A DNA stretch of 64,000 nucleotides from Actinernus sp. WN-2022 (lineage: Eukaryota > Cnidaria > Anthozoa > Actiniaria > Actinernidae). The stretch is taken from NCBI GenBank assembly GCA_030867875.1, contig JAOWCC010001589.1, positions 139,783,745 to 139,847,744 of the forward strand, written 5' to 3'. Below the pieces are notes generated by a model, which was given only the letters and a program-made list of their open reading frames with translations, was not told the origin of the DNA and did no database searches. Positions 46,301-53,540 of this stretch are shown one piece after another; position 1 is the stretch's first letter, and every line of letters starts with the position of its first letter. The translations under genes and the position numbers were made by a program.

Positions 46301-48570
46301 CAAAGCCTCTACCCAGGGCGGCTTCGTAAAACAGTGAGTCAAAAATACATAAACAAGTAAAACATATTCATATATATATATTGCTTCAAGGCCCGCCGTG
46401 CCCAATAAACGTACCACTGATAACACATTATCAACGTCCATTTTCTCAGCTTCGGAGTCCGTAGAAGATCAATTGGAGTATACATATTGGCTTCTCGCTC
46501 CCTCTCTTTCTGGTCCCTCCTGATCTCCTCAATCACGGTCCTCAATGTCACTGGATCCACTGGCTTGTCTTTCTTACCTCCGTACTTCATAAGGACCGCA
46601 TGTGCTTCGTCCAAGCGACCGTGAGCTAAAAGCCATCGAGGTGTCTCAGGTATCAATCTGTAAATTGACGCAAACAATGAATTTTGACCATTGACGAAAG
46701 GATTGGCCTTACACGAAAGGTTTTTTTAAGGAACGAGGTTATTAGTGTTTCTGCCAATATCTTTTGCAGTTGGTCAATCCTTTAACTGCAGGTTAAGATT
46801 TGAATACACGCAATCTTCAGGGTATTTTCATACAACTGGTCTGACGGACCTTTCACAAGTAGTTGGTCATCGTATAGTTATTTTTAGCGAAAAGTGCAGA
46901 AAGTCGCCGTTAAACAACTCTTCTAACGTTTTACTAGCTGTACGGCTGTAAAACGATCCAGGGGAGAATGAGTCCTTTACTACTTTGGTGCTTTAATAAA
47001 TCATACTCACTTCCAAAATGGAAATAGCAACACCGCAGGCACAGTGACTATCAATAGATACGGCCTCCATTCGCGAACAAAATACGCCAGCACTAGCTGA
47101 AGTATTGCAAAGACACTCCAGTAGAAATAGGTCGCGTTACCGGCCAGCGTTCGACGTTTAGGTCCCACCAATTCCATAAAGTAGATGTACTGGGATAGCA
47201 CCGTTCCCACCAGACCAAAACCAACCAGGAACCGAAGAAATGCAAAGAACGAGATGCAGTCCACAAATGTCGAGGCCACTCCTGCGAAGAGCTAAGAAGA
47301 AATATGACATTGGTCAATTGCTCAGGAATATAGTAAAATACACACTCCTGGCTGTCTGTATTCCAATTAGCAGAATGGTACCACATTAGACTTGCCACAA
47401 GTCAACTATACTTCTTTTATTGGATATTGATTCGGCAAAGCCGAAAACTGGAGGCCTCGTCGCGAGTTGTCGACTTGTTCCGCCTGCAGGAAATCTAATT
47501 TAAGTTACATAAAACGGGCGTGTAATTTCTGGCCGACTCACTAACATAAGGTTATTCTTGGGTTGTAAACATTCCATTGCAATCAGAGAATAAAATTGGA
47601 AAAGCGTAGCGACTATGTTGGTTGCCGGGTAGGAACAAAAGTAGCTAATGAGGTATCATTTGTTCATACCAACAACAGTATTGTCACAGCTCGAACCAAA
47701 TTAAGGTCGGTATAAAATGGTGCGTTTCATCTTAGAAAAATTCCGTTTCACGCCCAGACAACATATCTCACAAACAGACTTTGAGAAAGTCGAATACCAC
47801 ATGTATATGCACTGTTATACAGCACACCGGTTAGCTCTGTAGATAACTGCCGGTCTGTCGTGCGAGATAGCTAGTGGTCTCGAATTCCCGGCCATACGAA
47901 CAGTTAGGGTTTCTAGATGACTCATGAGGGTAGTATCGTCGTGTACCGTTTAACCAACTGCGTCATAAAATTCCCTTTGTTACCCACGTTCGCTATGAAT
48001 AATTTGAGACTCAGAAATTTTATACGAACATCCGAATCCACACTTAGAAATTTTAGAACGATTATACGTTATCCTCACTATAAAAAAAAAATACCGCCTG
48101 AACCGGGATTCGAACTCGGGCCGGTTAAGAATCAATGCAATGGCTTACCCACCACCAACCCAAACCCTAACCATTATACCACGAGAGAAATCGCTGATTG
48201 CAGTCGTTTCTTTTACCAGATTTATATCAACTTCATTAGCATGTTCATAAAATATTCTATTATAGTATAATATATACTATAATAGCGGTACGACATACAA
48301 CCCTCCGAGGTGTGATTCCCCACGGATCTCAACGGTACACGACGATACTACCCTCATGAGGTACCGTTCCATGATGTTGTAATTTCAATACAAAGAGAAA
48401 GTACACTGACAGATTTAACCTACCATTACTGCATAACAAAGAAACATGCAGTTTTTCCTTCCCCAGCCATCAGAGATCATACCACCAAGGAAAGAACCAA
48501 TCAGCATTCCAGCAAAGAAGCAGGATTGAAGAGTAGCGCCCAGGTACGCGCGGTCACAGATCAGGTTCCA
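21095..48570 (-). CDS. SLC22-type organic ion transporter, 5' incomplete, eight exons
   Basis: Exons in coding order: 48570-48420, 47281-47011, 46657-46415, 38708-38574, 37070-36991, 28255-28147, 26708-26636, 21379-21095. Every phase matches, total 1,347 nt, 448 residues plus stop. Diagnostic motifs: WNLICDR at the start, SDGWGRK after helix 2 (the major facilitator loop), GPKRR after helix 4, PETPRWLL after helix 6, FGRR between helices 8 and 9, and [14 protein letters not shown] before helix 11. Known: SLC22 proteins are 12-helix plasma-membrane carriers for organic cations, anions or zwitterions. Usual length is about 550 residues, so about 100 residues (helix 1 and the glycosylated loop) are missing here. 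The substrate cannot be told from sequence. No in-frame stops, so the gene is probably functional. Confidence 0.9.
21380..22511. repeat. Intron with microsatellite and a 21-bp tandem repeat
   Basis: A TAA run lies at about 21866-21890. From about 22320 to 22420 a 21-bp unit, GATCCGATCCATCCGTGTTCT, is repeated four to five times nearly perfectly. No gene on either strand. Confidence 0.7.
22512..22725. mobile_element. MITE with TTA target duplication, 214 bp
   Basis: Ends GGGTGCGTTCGATTGACC and the reverse complement GGTCAATCGAACGCACTC, flanked by TTA at 22509-22511 and 22726-22728. PIF/Harbinger-like by target duplication. The following intron sequence to 23600 shows nothing I recognise. Confidence 0.7.
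23600..24990 (+). pseudogene. Penelope-like element reverse transcriptase remnant
   Basis: Fragments in several frames spell a Penelope-type reverse transcriptase: [17 protein letters not shown] near 23602, [20 protein letters not shown] near 23775-23835, [19 protein letters not shown] near 23880, DVVEL then HIPHDEGLE near 23989 (motif A region), GTAIGIRM near 24650, and [20 protein letters not shown] near 24735. Stops and frameshifts break it, and the stretch that should hold the catalytic YxDD box is missing between GTAIG and YIKPTD. A TTAA-flanked MITE (24158-24615) sits in the middle. Penelope elements move by reverse transcription; this copy cannot. Confidence 0.8.
24158..24615. mobile_element. 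TTAA-flanked foldback MITE inside the Penelope remnant
   Basis: Flanked by TTAA at 24154-24157 and 24616-24619. The two halves are long inverted repeats, starting AGTGCATATAAGC and ending GCTTATATGCATT, that run almost to the centre (ATCGATTGTACAT and ATGTACAATCGC further in). Removing it and one TTAA rejoins the reverse transcriptase reading between TTNLEF and the following glycine codon. A TTAA target is typical of piggyBac and Kolobok elements. Confidence 0.75.
25205..25342. repeat. Foldback repeat
   Basis: CACTCGTTTTCAAAAACATT (25205) returns as its reverse complement ending at about 25340, with TATACCTTTTGT and ACAAAAGGTATA further in. It is followed by a TA run at 25341-25371. Confidence 0.7.
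25375..25680 (-). mobile_element. Probable Penelope-like terminal repeat with hammerhead motif
   Basis: Read on the minus strand, this starts with CTGAAGAAGGCTGAATGGCC then GAAACG (about 25617-25648), a phrase seen in ends of Penelope-like elements. After about 150 bp it reaches a TA run, then the hammerhead core described separately. A pure A run at 25649-25675 lies on the plus-strand side. Orientation is opposite to the nearby reverse transcriptase remnant, so it is likely a separate insertion. Confidence 0.5.
25402..25449 (-). ncRNA. Hammerhead ribozyme motif
   Basis: Minus strand: CTGACGA (25442-25436), then stem II GTGG-GCAA-CCAC, then GAAAC (25423-25419). Next is a short stem III, ACA-GGCT-TGT, and a cleavage triplet GTA ending at 25410. 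Stem I can pair CC and TA/AT of AATCCC with AGGAT, with one mismatch at the base next to the core. All core nucleotides of the hammerhead family are present. Penelope-like elements are known to carry such ribozymes with short stem III. Activity is uncertain because stem I is weak. Confidence 0.65.
25931..26002 (-). tRNA. tRNA-Thr(AGT)-like gene, left arm
   Basis: Reverse complement folds as a cloverleaf. Acceptor stem GTCCTGA pairs with TCAGGGC (one G-T pair), D-arm GGTGTAGTGGTTAACAC, anticodon arm TCGG...CCGA with loop CTAGTGT giving anticodon AGT, and T-arm GTGGGTTCGAATCCCAT. Discriminator base A. TATTTTTC follows, a possible Pol III terminator. The imperfect fifth anticodon-stem pair and the palindromic setting leave open a tRNA-derived repeat. 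Confidence 0.7.
26450..26521 (+). tRNA. tRNA-Thr(AGT)-like gene, right arm
   Basis: Same 72-nt sequence and fold as the left-arm copy, in opposite orientation, with a T run at 26524-26528. It lies in the SLC22 intron just upstream (plus-strand coordinates) of the helix-11 exon. Confidence 0.7.
26636..26708 (-). CDS. SLC22-like gene exon (helix 11)
   Basis: Acceptor CAACCAG, donor GTAAGA. A 73-bp exon encoding [20 protein letters not shown], a textbook SLC22 helix 11 motif. Confidence 0.9.
27000..27296 (-). mobile_element. Partial copy of the 1237-1908 MITE
   Basis: The right end CGATTATATGGAAACCAGGCT followed by TAA matches the terminal repeat of the MITE at 1237. The rest matches 1250-1470 in reverse, including TTTGGGGCACATTTCTGTCG. 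No opposite end was found, so the copy is truncated. The remaining intron to 28146 shows only weak open frames. Confidence 0.6.
28147..28255 (-). CDS. SLC22-like gene exon (helix 10)
   Basis: Acceptor TCTAG, donor GTATTA. Encodes [15 protein letters not shown] and [13 protein letters not shown]. The ELFPT signature before an arginine completed by the next exon is characteristic of SLC22. Confidence 0.9.
28256..29400. other. Intron, no gene; one hairpin
   Basis: No coding family seen. A hairpin at about 29251-29311 pairs GTGTTTTATCAAGTCTAAAA with TTTTTAAACTTGATAAAACAC around the loop GGGCTTCGCCC. Confidence 0.5.
29414..32400 (+). mobile_element. CR1/L2-like LINE, 5' truncated, antisense in the SLC22 intron
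   Basis: Bounded by AAGTCACAAAATA at 29401-29413 and 32401-32413, a 13-bp target duplication. It ends in an A-rich tail (AAAAAATAAAAAAATAAAAT at 32357-32376). The 5' end begins inside the endonuclease domain. It was inserted beside an older, oppositely oriented LINE fragment (32399-32632). Confidence 0.8.
29470..31973 (+). pseudogene. LINE endonuclease (C-terminal part) and reverse transcriptase
   Basis: Begins with [10 protein letters not shown], then ILGDMNIDF near 29565. A one-base shift follows at about 29590, then the 470-residue frame 29582-30994 with SDHLPTFC near 29770, [12 protein letters not shown] near 30795 and [10 protein letters not shown] near 30635. A second shift near 30890 leads to [14 protein letters not shown] at about 31069 falls in the motif that should read [14 protein letters not shown] near 31150 holds the FADD catalytic pair, YLGIYID is near 31360, and a further shift occurs near 31566. 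The C-terminal part (31692-31970) has YNTRYA and LWESIP, as in the LINE at 15383. The copy is inactive. Confidence 0.8.
32399..32632 (-). pseudogene. C-terminal fragment of an older LINE reverse transcriptase
   Basis: The frame contains [22 protein letters not shown] and [10 protein letters not shown], the usual end of CR1/L2-type polyproteins (aromatic-rich block, W-(N/K)SL, LR, then F-K). Its stop lies in the target site of the younger LINE, so the two insertions are nested. Confidence 0.45.
32640..34305. repeat. Intron with a 19-bp tandem repeat
   Basis: GGCAATCCTACTTGGGCAC is repeated four times at about 33619-33696, first unit with T in place of C. Open frames across it are repeat products. 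No gene recognised elsewhere in the stretch. Confidence 0.6.
34306..34629 (-). mobile_element. Second copy of the 324-bp MITE
   Basis: Same length as 5240-5563 and in opposite orientation, with intact ends AATTGCCCTATATCATTATG and the reverse complement. The 64-codon frame (34321-34515, minus) is preserved. The ends are cleaner here than in the copy at 5240. Confidence 0.75.
34630..36990. other. Intron, no gene recognised
   Basis: AT-rich intronic sequence of the SLC22 gene. Open frames are short, overlap on both strands and show no family features. Confidence 0.5.
36991..37070 (-). CDS. SLC22-like gene exon (FGRR loop and helix 9)
   Basis: Acceptor ACATTAG, donor GTTAGT. Encodes [20 protein letters not shown]. 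The conserved FGRR loop matches the second major facilitator motif between helices 8 and 9. Confidence 0.9.
37071..38573. other. Intron, no gene recognised
   Basis: Nothing beyond weak frames. Confidence 0.5.
38574..38708 (-). CDS. SLC22-like gene exon (helices 7 and 8)
   Basis: Acceptor GGATTAAG, donor GTAAGT. Encodes [15 protein letters not shown], the extracellular turn GNLYLNY, and helix 8 ending WILLL. The preceding intron is 7.7 kb and full of repeats. Confidence 0.9.
38709..41302. other. Intron, no gene recognised
   Basis: First third of the 7.7-kb intron. Repeated phrases such as ATATATATTTCTTCG (about 39732 and 40371) and CATGCGCAGTACCGTGACAC-like blocks (39437 and 40801, opposite strands) hint at a decayed inverted element between about 39400 and 40830. 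Confidence 0.4.
41303..41800 (+). mobile_element. Left part of a TTAA-type element, truncated
   Basis: Starts GGTTACCGGATACCTTCAAA right after TTAA (41299-41302) and matches 43654-44110 closely for about 480 bp (for example CACATGACAAGTGCTCACTC). The right end was not found. Confidence 0.6.
42053..42307 (+). pseudogene. Possible LINE reverse transcriptase C-terminus
   Basis: The frame contains [15 protein letters not shown], then [20 protein letters not shown]. This resembles the closing block of CR1/L2-type polyproteins, but is short and weak. It overlaps the left arm of an inverted repeat. Confidence 0.3.
42273..43157. repeat. Inverted repeat with about 200-bp arms
   Basis: Arms 42273-42476 and 42953-43157 are reverse complements at high identity, sharing for example GACGGACTTAACCAGGGTTC. 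The 480-bp spacer shows no gene. A partial third block, TAGGGTTCAGTTCGGATGCG, follows at about 43158. Confidence 0.65.
43560..45345. repeat. Outer repeat with TTTCTATAACTCTATAGAAA palindromes
   Basis: The palindrome lies at about 43570-43590, again near 45199-45219 and 45317-45336, surrounding the TTAA element, which therefore seems to have inserted into an older foldback repeat. Confidence 0.6.
43654..45126. mobile_element. TTAA-flanked non-autonomous DNA element, 1.47 kb
   Basis: Ends GGTTACCGGATACCTTC and GAAGGTATCCGGTAACC, flanked by TTAA at 43650-43653 and 45127-45130. No transposase is readable inside. Frames 43936-44214 and 44667-44957 have no family features. TTAA duplications suggest piggyBac or Kolobok mobilisation. 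Confidence 0.75.
45990..46085. repeat. Long hairpin
   Basis: GATATGAAGTTTATCCTC...CATTTCACTCGTTCGCTGCG pairs with its complement, which ends GAGGATAAACTTCATATC. About 40 bp per arm with a short loop. Intronic. Confidence 0.75.
46415..46657 (-). CDS. SLC22-like gene exon (large cytoplasmic loop)
   Basis: Acceptor TTTACAG, donor GTACGT. Begins [14 protein letters not shown], the family signature after helix 6, followed by a charged loop ([13 protein letters not shown]) and the start of helix 7 at [10 protein letters not shown]. Confidence 0.9.
47011..47281 (-). CDS. SLC22-like gene exon (helices 3 to 6)
   Basis: Acceptor TTCGCAG, donor GTGAGT. Encodes [12 protein letters not shown], the conserved helix 4 region, [12 protein letters not shown] in the cytoplasmic loop, then two hydrophobic helices ending at LLFPFW. 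The codon for the last lysine is split with the next exon. Confidence 0.9.
47820..48365. repeat. tRNA-like SINE or foldback in an intron
   Basis: GGTTAGCTCTGTAGATAACT then GGTCTCGAATTCCCGG (47829-47892) resembles a tRNA A-box and B-box. CTCATGAGGGTAGTATCGTC (47921) returns inverted at about 48341-48360, bracketing the unit. Intron of 1,138 bp. Confidence 0.4.
48093..48190 (-). repeat. tRNA-like block, probably SINE-derived
   Basis: Minus strand: CGTGGTATAATGGTTAGGGT (A-box-like), then after about 40 bp GAGTTCGAATCCCGGTTC (B-box-like). The acceptor stem does not pair well and the anticodon region is too long, so this is not annotated as a tRNA. Confidence 0.4.
48420..48570 (-). CDS. SLC22-like gene, first recognised exon (helix 2)
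   Basis: Acceptor TTTCAG then TGG, phase 0. Encodes WNLICDR, helix 2 ([15 protein letters not shown]) and the ISDGWGRKN loop. To keep the frame with the next exon the donor must be G|GTTAAA at 48419. The more canonical-looking GTAGGT four bases earlier would shift the frame. Confidence 0.85.
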
Positions 48571-49228
48571 CTGAAAATGTTAATTTAATACATTTAACAT
48601 ACCAGTAGCTATGCAAAGTCAATTTGAATATGTAAATTACGCCTTGGGAATTAATTAATGAGAGTATAAAAGGAAGAACAATGCTCTCTATAGGTGTTGT
48701 TTGCAGGAAACCAGAAGACGAACAGGTAGTTCTGCGACCCTCCCACCCACCCTCACTTAGCCGGAATTAATGCTTCGGCCATCATTTCTCATCTTGTCCC
48801 AGGTCGGAGTTGCACCCCATACCTCATTAATGACAATGTACTAGGCGGAATAATACACTATGTTTACACACATTCGACTGAGTCAAACACGAATAACATT
48901 TCCATAAATTCTTGACTTTTGGCGTCCCCTGTGTTTGTATGAGACACGTTTTTTAGGTTAAGAAGCTGTCCTTAAAGGCCAGAAAAGTCTTCAACTGTCA
49001 TTTGCCCTTTCAAGAAAACGGCACAAACACGAGTTACTGGCTTTTAAAGCTTAAAGGCACACAAGATCTAGCATGTTTTCACAAAAGGGGGTGTTAGGTT
49101 CCAAGGCTCCTTTTGTGAAAACATGCTAGATATATATATATAAGCGAGAAATTCAAGCGAAAACGTCTAATATACTTTTGAACTTGACAAAGAGGCTCTC
49201 GACATTCTCCTTAGAAACAGTGTTAAGT
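48571..49228. other. No gene; one hairpin
   Basis: A hairpin at about 49063-49132 pairs ATCTAGCATGTTTTCACAAA with its complement. The missing first SLC22 exon was sought here and not seen. Confidence 0.4.
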
Positions 49229-49735
49229 CTAAAGTTCATCACCGCTATCAAGAAGCGGCAAATTGATTCTCTTGAATATTCTGGTTGGAGTTTTTAACCC
49301 GCGACAAGGACTAGCAGCTTCGAAACCAGCATCTCCACCAAAGCTCAATGAACAGTTGTTGAATACGGCATCACAGAACATTGCTGGTTTTAAGTCTTGT
49401 TCGGCAGACATCATATTTAAATTGGTCATCAGTGGTTTGAGGATTTTCTTCTCTGGCTCGGAAGATTCCTTCGACGTATCGCGCTTCCCTTGAATGTGCG
49501 GACTGATTTTGTTGGACATGTCTTTCTATTGTTGTTCTGAGGCTTCAGAATAACTGCCCAAGGATTTGTGTTTTCTTTGACCTGCCAGACCAATAACATT
49601 GAGAGGCTCAACATTCTCTTGTCGTAAGGCTGAAATCATGGTTCTTCGTACAGAATGGTTAGTGTATCGGCCATTTTATTTCATGAAAGAGCCAAGTGAG
49701 TGTTTACCAAGGAGCTGTTTATTGGACCAAGTCAG
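49229..49735 (-). pseudogene. Crypton-like tyrosine recombinase, C-terminal part
   Basis: One minus-strand frame from about 49735 to 49229 has only two stops. It reads LLGKHSLGSFMK, then YTNHSVRRTMISALRQ, with the H-x-x-R catalytic motif. GLAGQRKHKSLGSYSEAS follows, with the position usually occupied by GH and the candidate nucleophilic tyrosine. After that KDMSNKIS begins a non-conserved tail of about 90 residues. Known: Crypton-type tyrosine recombinases in animals share the TNHS-x-R and GH-x-x-x-x-SL-x-x-Y layout. The GH histidine is replaced here (GQ). Upstream catalytic parts are not visible. Confidence 0.6.
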
Positions 49736-49859
49736 GAATTGATGCCAGGTACGAAGGAGCATCTGGGTAGTTCATATATGCTGGTCTTCGGGATACGTAC
49801 TCCGTAAAACTAGAAACAGTACAACTAGAAACAGTACAACGTGGTTTCGGAGAACGAAT

Positions 49860-50460
49860 CAGTTGTGCTCAATCGACCAATCGCTGAACGGTGAAATCTG
49901 CAGGGCAGACCCACGAACTTACAAGGCATATCATCCATTAGAAGAGCGTAATGGGAATGGACAGTTTTACCTTTCATTCAATCGTCAAATACAGTAACGG
50001 AAATGCCACTACAACACACCACTACAACATTTCTTCCAATGCTTTTCAGAGGGCATTACGTTTCATTTACTCAACAGGATATTATTAGGGACTTTAAGCA
50101 AAACACGACGGCAACGTCTTCAACGACGGTATAAAACAATAGCCTTAATTACAAAATACAATAGCTGCACATGAAAACGCACGCAGTCGCCTACATTTCC
50201 ACCGTTCTCTGCAAAAACACAACGAGAAAACCCCAAATTGTACGTTTTAAATAGAACGCGAACGTAGAAGAAAGTAAATCAATCTGTTTTTCGTTTGGCG
50301 TGAACGGAACTCTGTATTCGGTCATATTTTTCGAAAATCTGGTTGTGAAAAACAATTTATGGTGAACAAGGGAAATAGTAGACACCAAATTTCAGGAGAA
50401 AGGCACTTTTCTACATCCCGTCGTCATTGCCGTCGCCGTCCTGGTTGCTTAAAGACTATA
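49860..50460 (+). repeat. Composite repeat unit, copy 1 (includes a MITE)
   Basis: Matches 51070-51660 in the same direction, from CAATCGACCAATCGCTGAAC onward. Within it, 50093-50454 has MITE-like ends CTTTAAGCAAAACACGACGG and the inverse CCGTCGCCGTCCTGGTTGCT. No protein recognised. Confidence 0.6.
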
Positions 50461-50528
50461 TCCAGACCTGCTTCGGCAGGTCTAACTGCTCTTTGCTCCG
50501 TCAGCTAGGTTCCAGGAAAGCTAAGAGC

Positions 50529-52530
50529 ACAGGCAGCCCAAGCTAATGAAAGTTTTTACAAGGAATGTATGGGAATTTTTAGAAAAAATCTAAAACTGTA
50601 CTAAAATGATCAATAAAGTCATAAAATCTTACCTGTGTGTTGTGAAGTTGTTCCTCTTCATCACTGATGTGTTTATTTCTGGTTTGAGGCACTTCTGGTC
50701 TTTCTTTTTCCACCCCTATATATAAATATTGAGAAGGCAGGAAACACGAGACGCCATTAGTCCACGTGGCGACTCTTCGAAGCCTCGTATTCTTCGAAAA
50801 TCCAAACTTTCAGCATTTTACCTCCAGAAACCCTTTCTTACATTCCTCTAGCACTCATTTAATCGATCCATCCCTTATTGCCTCGCTTTGTAAGTACTCA
50901 AATTCGACGGTTTCTGCAGCCAACCTAGGATGTCTGTCATCTTTTTCTTTTTTTCATTGGCTGCCTGTGCTAGTTGAACCACAGGCAGCCTGTGGTTGAA
51001 CGTGGCTTTTCTTCGGAAGCAGTGACGAACGAGTGCCGAAGGACTCCAACATCTCCGTCTTTTTCCGAGGAGATACGGAGAACGAAGTCATTGTGCTCAA
51101 TCGACCAATCGCTGAACGGTGAAATATGCAGAACAGAAGGCATATCAGCCATTAGTAGAGCGTAATGGGAATGGACAGTTTTCATTGAATCGTCAAATAC
51201 AGTAGCGGAAATGCCACTAGAACACACCATTACATTTTTTGACGCGTTACTGTTTCGTTTACTCAACAGAATATTAATAGGGACTTTAAGCAAAACACGA
51301 CGGCAATGTATTCGACGACGGCACAAAACAATAGCCTTAATTACAAAATACAATAGCTGCACGTGAAAATGCACGCAGTCGCCTACACTCCACCGTTCTC
51401 TGCAAAAACACAACGTGAAAACCCCAAATTGTACGTTTTAAAGAGAACGCGAACGTATAAGAAAATAATTCAATCCGTTTTTCATTCGGCGTGAACGAAA
51501 CTCTATATTCGGTCATATTTTTCGAAAATCTGGTTGTGAAAAACAATTCAAGGTGAACGAGGGAAATAGTAGACACCAAATTCGCCGTCGCCGTCGCCGT
51601 CCGCTGGTTGCTTAAAGTGCCCAATATGTCCTGCTTCGGCAGTTCTAACTGCTCTTTGCTCATCTGTTAGGCTTCAGGAAAGATAAGGGTTAATACGAGT
51701 TCTCACTTACCTATTTGACACACCATATTCTAGCCGCTACACGGACGTATTTTTTCACTCTCATATTGTAGTCACAGAATCGTCTATAACAAATTATTTT
51801 ACAACTTATCTTGGTCAGTTCCGTTTTTGATATTGTACATTTGAAACAGCTTTTGAAGAAAACTAAATCAAGAAATCGACTACATTTCTATTTGACGTTT
51901 ACTTCACCTATTGTTTGCTGAAATGTTCGTGGGTCTGCCCTGCAGATTTCACCGTTCAGCGATTGGTCGATTGAGCACAATGACTTCGTTTTCCAAATCT
52001 CCTCGGAAAAAGACGGAGATGTTGGAGTCCTTCGGCACTCGTTCGTCACTGCTTCCGAAGAAAAGCCACGTTCAACCACAGGCTGCCTGTGGTTCAACTA
52101 GCACAGGCAGCCAATGAAAAAAAGAAAAAGATGACAGACATCCTAGGTTGGCTGCAGAAACCGTCGAATTTGAGTACTTACAAAGCGAGGCAATAAGCGA
52201 TGGATCGATTAAATGAGTGCTAGAGGAATGTAAGAAAGGGTTTCTGGAGGTAAAATGCTGAAAGTTTGGATTTTCGAAGAATTACGAGGCTTCGAAGAGT
52301 CGCCACGTGGACTAATGGCGTCTCGTGTTTCCTGCCTTCTCAATATTTATATAGGGGAGGAAAAAAAGCCCAGAAGTGCCTCAAACCAGAAATAAACACA
52401 TCAGTGATGAAGAGCAACAACTTCACAACATACAGGTAAGATCATGACTTTATTGATCATTATAGTACAGTTTTAGATTTTTTCTAAAAATTCCCATACA
52501 TTCCTTGTAAAAATCATTATCTTGGGCTGC
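50529..52530. repeat. Two-kilobase palindrome with 600-bp arms
   Basis: Left arm about 50529-51130 and right arm about 51920-52530 are reverse complements at high identity, for example GAAATAAACACATCAGTGAT on opposite strands at about 50666 and 52388. The spacer holds the second copy of the composite repeat (51070-51660). Each arm includes GGCTGCCTGTGCTAGTTGAA and an AT-rich TATA-like block followed by a splice-donor-like CAGGTAAGAT. Confidence 0.75.
50630..50730 (-). promoter_or_regulatory. TATA-like box and candidate leader exon
   Basis: Minus strand: CTCAATATTTATATATAGGG (about 50716-50735), then about 85 bp without ATG, ending CACACAG|GTAAGA (donor at 50632-50631). It points toward the SLC22 exons about 2 kb downstream, so it could be a 5' non-coding exon. 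The mirror copy at 52339-52437 shows it is part of a repeat, which weakens that reading. Confidence 0.3.
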
Positions 52531-52540
52531 CTATGGTTTG

Positions 52541-53093
52541 GGTTGCCTGTGATCGTACTAAGAAAATGGAAGGACAAGTACCCCAAGCCGCGAGAGTTCC
52601 GGCAGCTCAACAGAATGTCCCAGGTGGTCAAGATCTTCCACCAGCTGCTCCTCCGACATGAAGCCGTCGCTCAGCCGCCAGAGCTAGAAGCAATTTCATC
52701 CTTTTTCACACTATGTGTTCAGGTTGGTGTTTGCCTTTTGTCCTCGTGCTCATGCACTTACACTTGTGTGCGTATTTTGTTTTGGTGTATCGTGGTTTGC
52801 GTTGCATCAGGGGGGTGGAAGAAGAAGGAGACGCAACTCGAAGCTCATTAATATGTTAATACACAAATAAGCGATTATGATTGACTAATAGCTTATCAGC
52901 GCTTTCTTTTTTTATTTAAACAATATTAAGACTTAACATTTGCTCTAAGAGCTTAGAAGCTCATCTAGAGAGCTTATGCTGAATAAATTACAATGATATA
53001 GCCGCGTTACAGGTCAGACGATAATAATTATAGTTGTAGGAGTTGAGTACACATATATAAATAATTAGCAATAATAATTAAAAACAATTATAA
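52541..53093. other. No gene recognised
   Basis: An open frame at 52522-52851 includes a plausible globular stretch with YPKPREFRQLNRM, but I cannot place it in a family. The rest is AT-rich. Confidence 0.3.
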
Positions 53094-53540
53094 TCAAAAA
53101 CGGTTCGATTGGACAATAAATGAATGGACGAGGTTTACATTGGTGTTGTAGTCAAGCTCTGGAATATCGTAAAGGAACCAGTCGACTTTCTTTTTATCAG
53201 ATGCGGACAGCCATTTAGGTCCAATTATTTTTGCAGCGGAGGCAAATAAAGTGTCACGCAGAGCAGCAAAAGTGTTACATTTAAGAAAATAATGTTTAGT
53301 GCTTTCAATGGGAGCACCACAACTAGTACATGCAGGTGATGATATGCAATTCCTTGTAAAAAGGTCGTAAGTTAAAGCACTATTACTTAATCTTAAACGA
53401 GTATGCAAAATTGAAGGTAGTCGGTCTCCAAGATAATAAAGATAATTACGTGATGAAAAGTTATATAACTTGGATAATTTATACTTGAAGCAGCTTAACG
53501 TTGGAGAAAGGTGCACTTCAGATGGAAGACTATTCCACAA
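53094..53540 (-). pseudogene. LINE polyprotein C-terminus with zinc-knuckle
   Basis: The frame starts MWNSLPSEVHLSPTLSCFK and contains RLRLSNSALTYDLF, then CTSCGAPIESTKHYFLKC. The C-x2-C...H-x4-C arrangement is typical of the end of reverse transcriptase polyproteins in non-LTR elements. 5' truncated; no reverse transcriptase core upstream. Confidence 0.7.

Noticed and set aside
48093..48190. A second tRNA gene type in the SLC22 intron
   Set aside because: A-box and B-box are present but the acceptor stem does not pair and the middle is too long, so it is probably SINE-derived.
50970..51413. 147-residue minus-strand open frame in the palindrome spacer
   Set aside because: It crosses a MITE and an inverted-repeat arm, and the related copy at 49860-50460 does not keep the frame.
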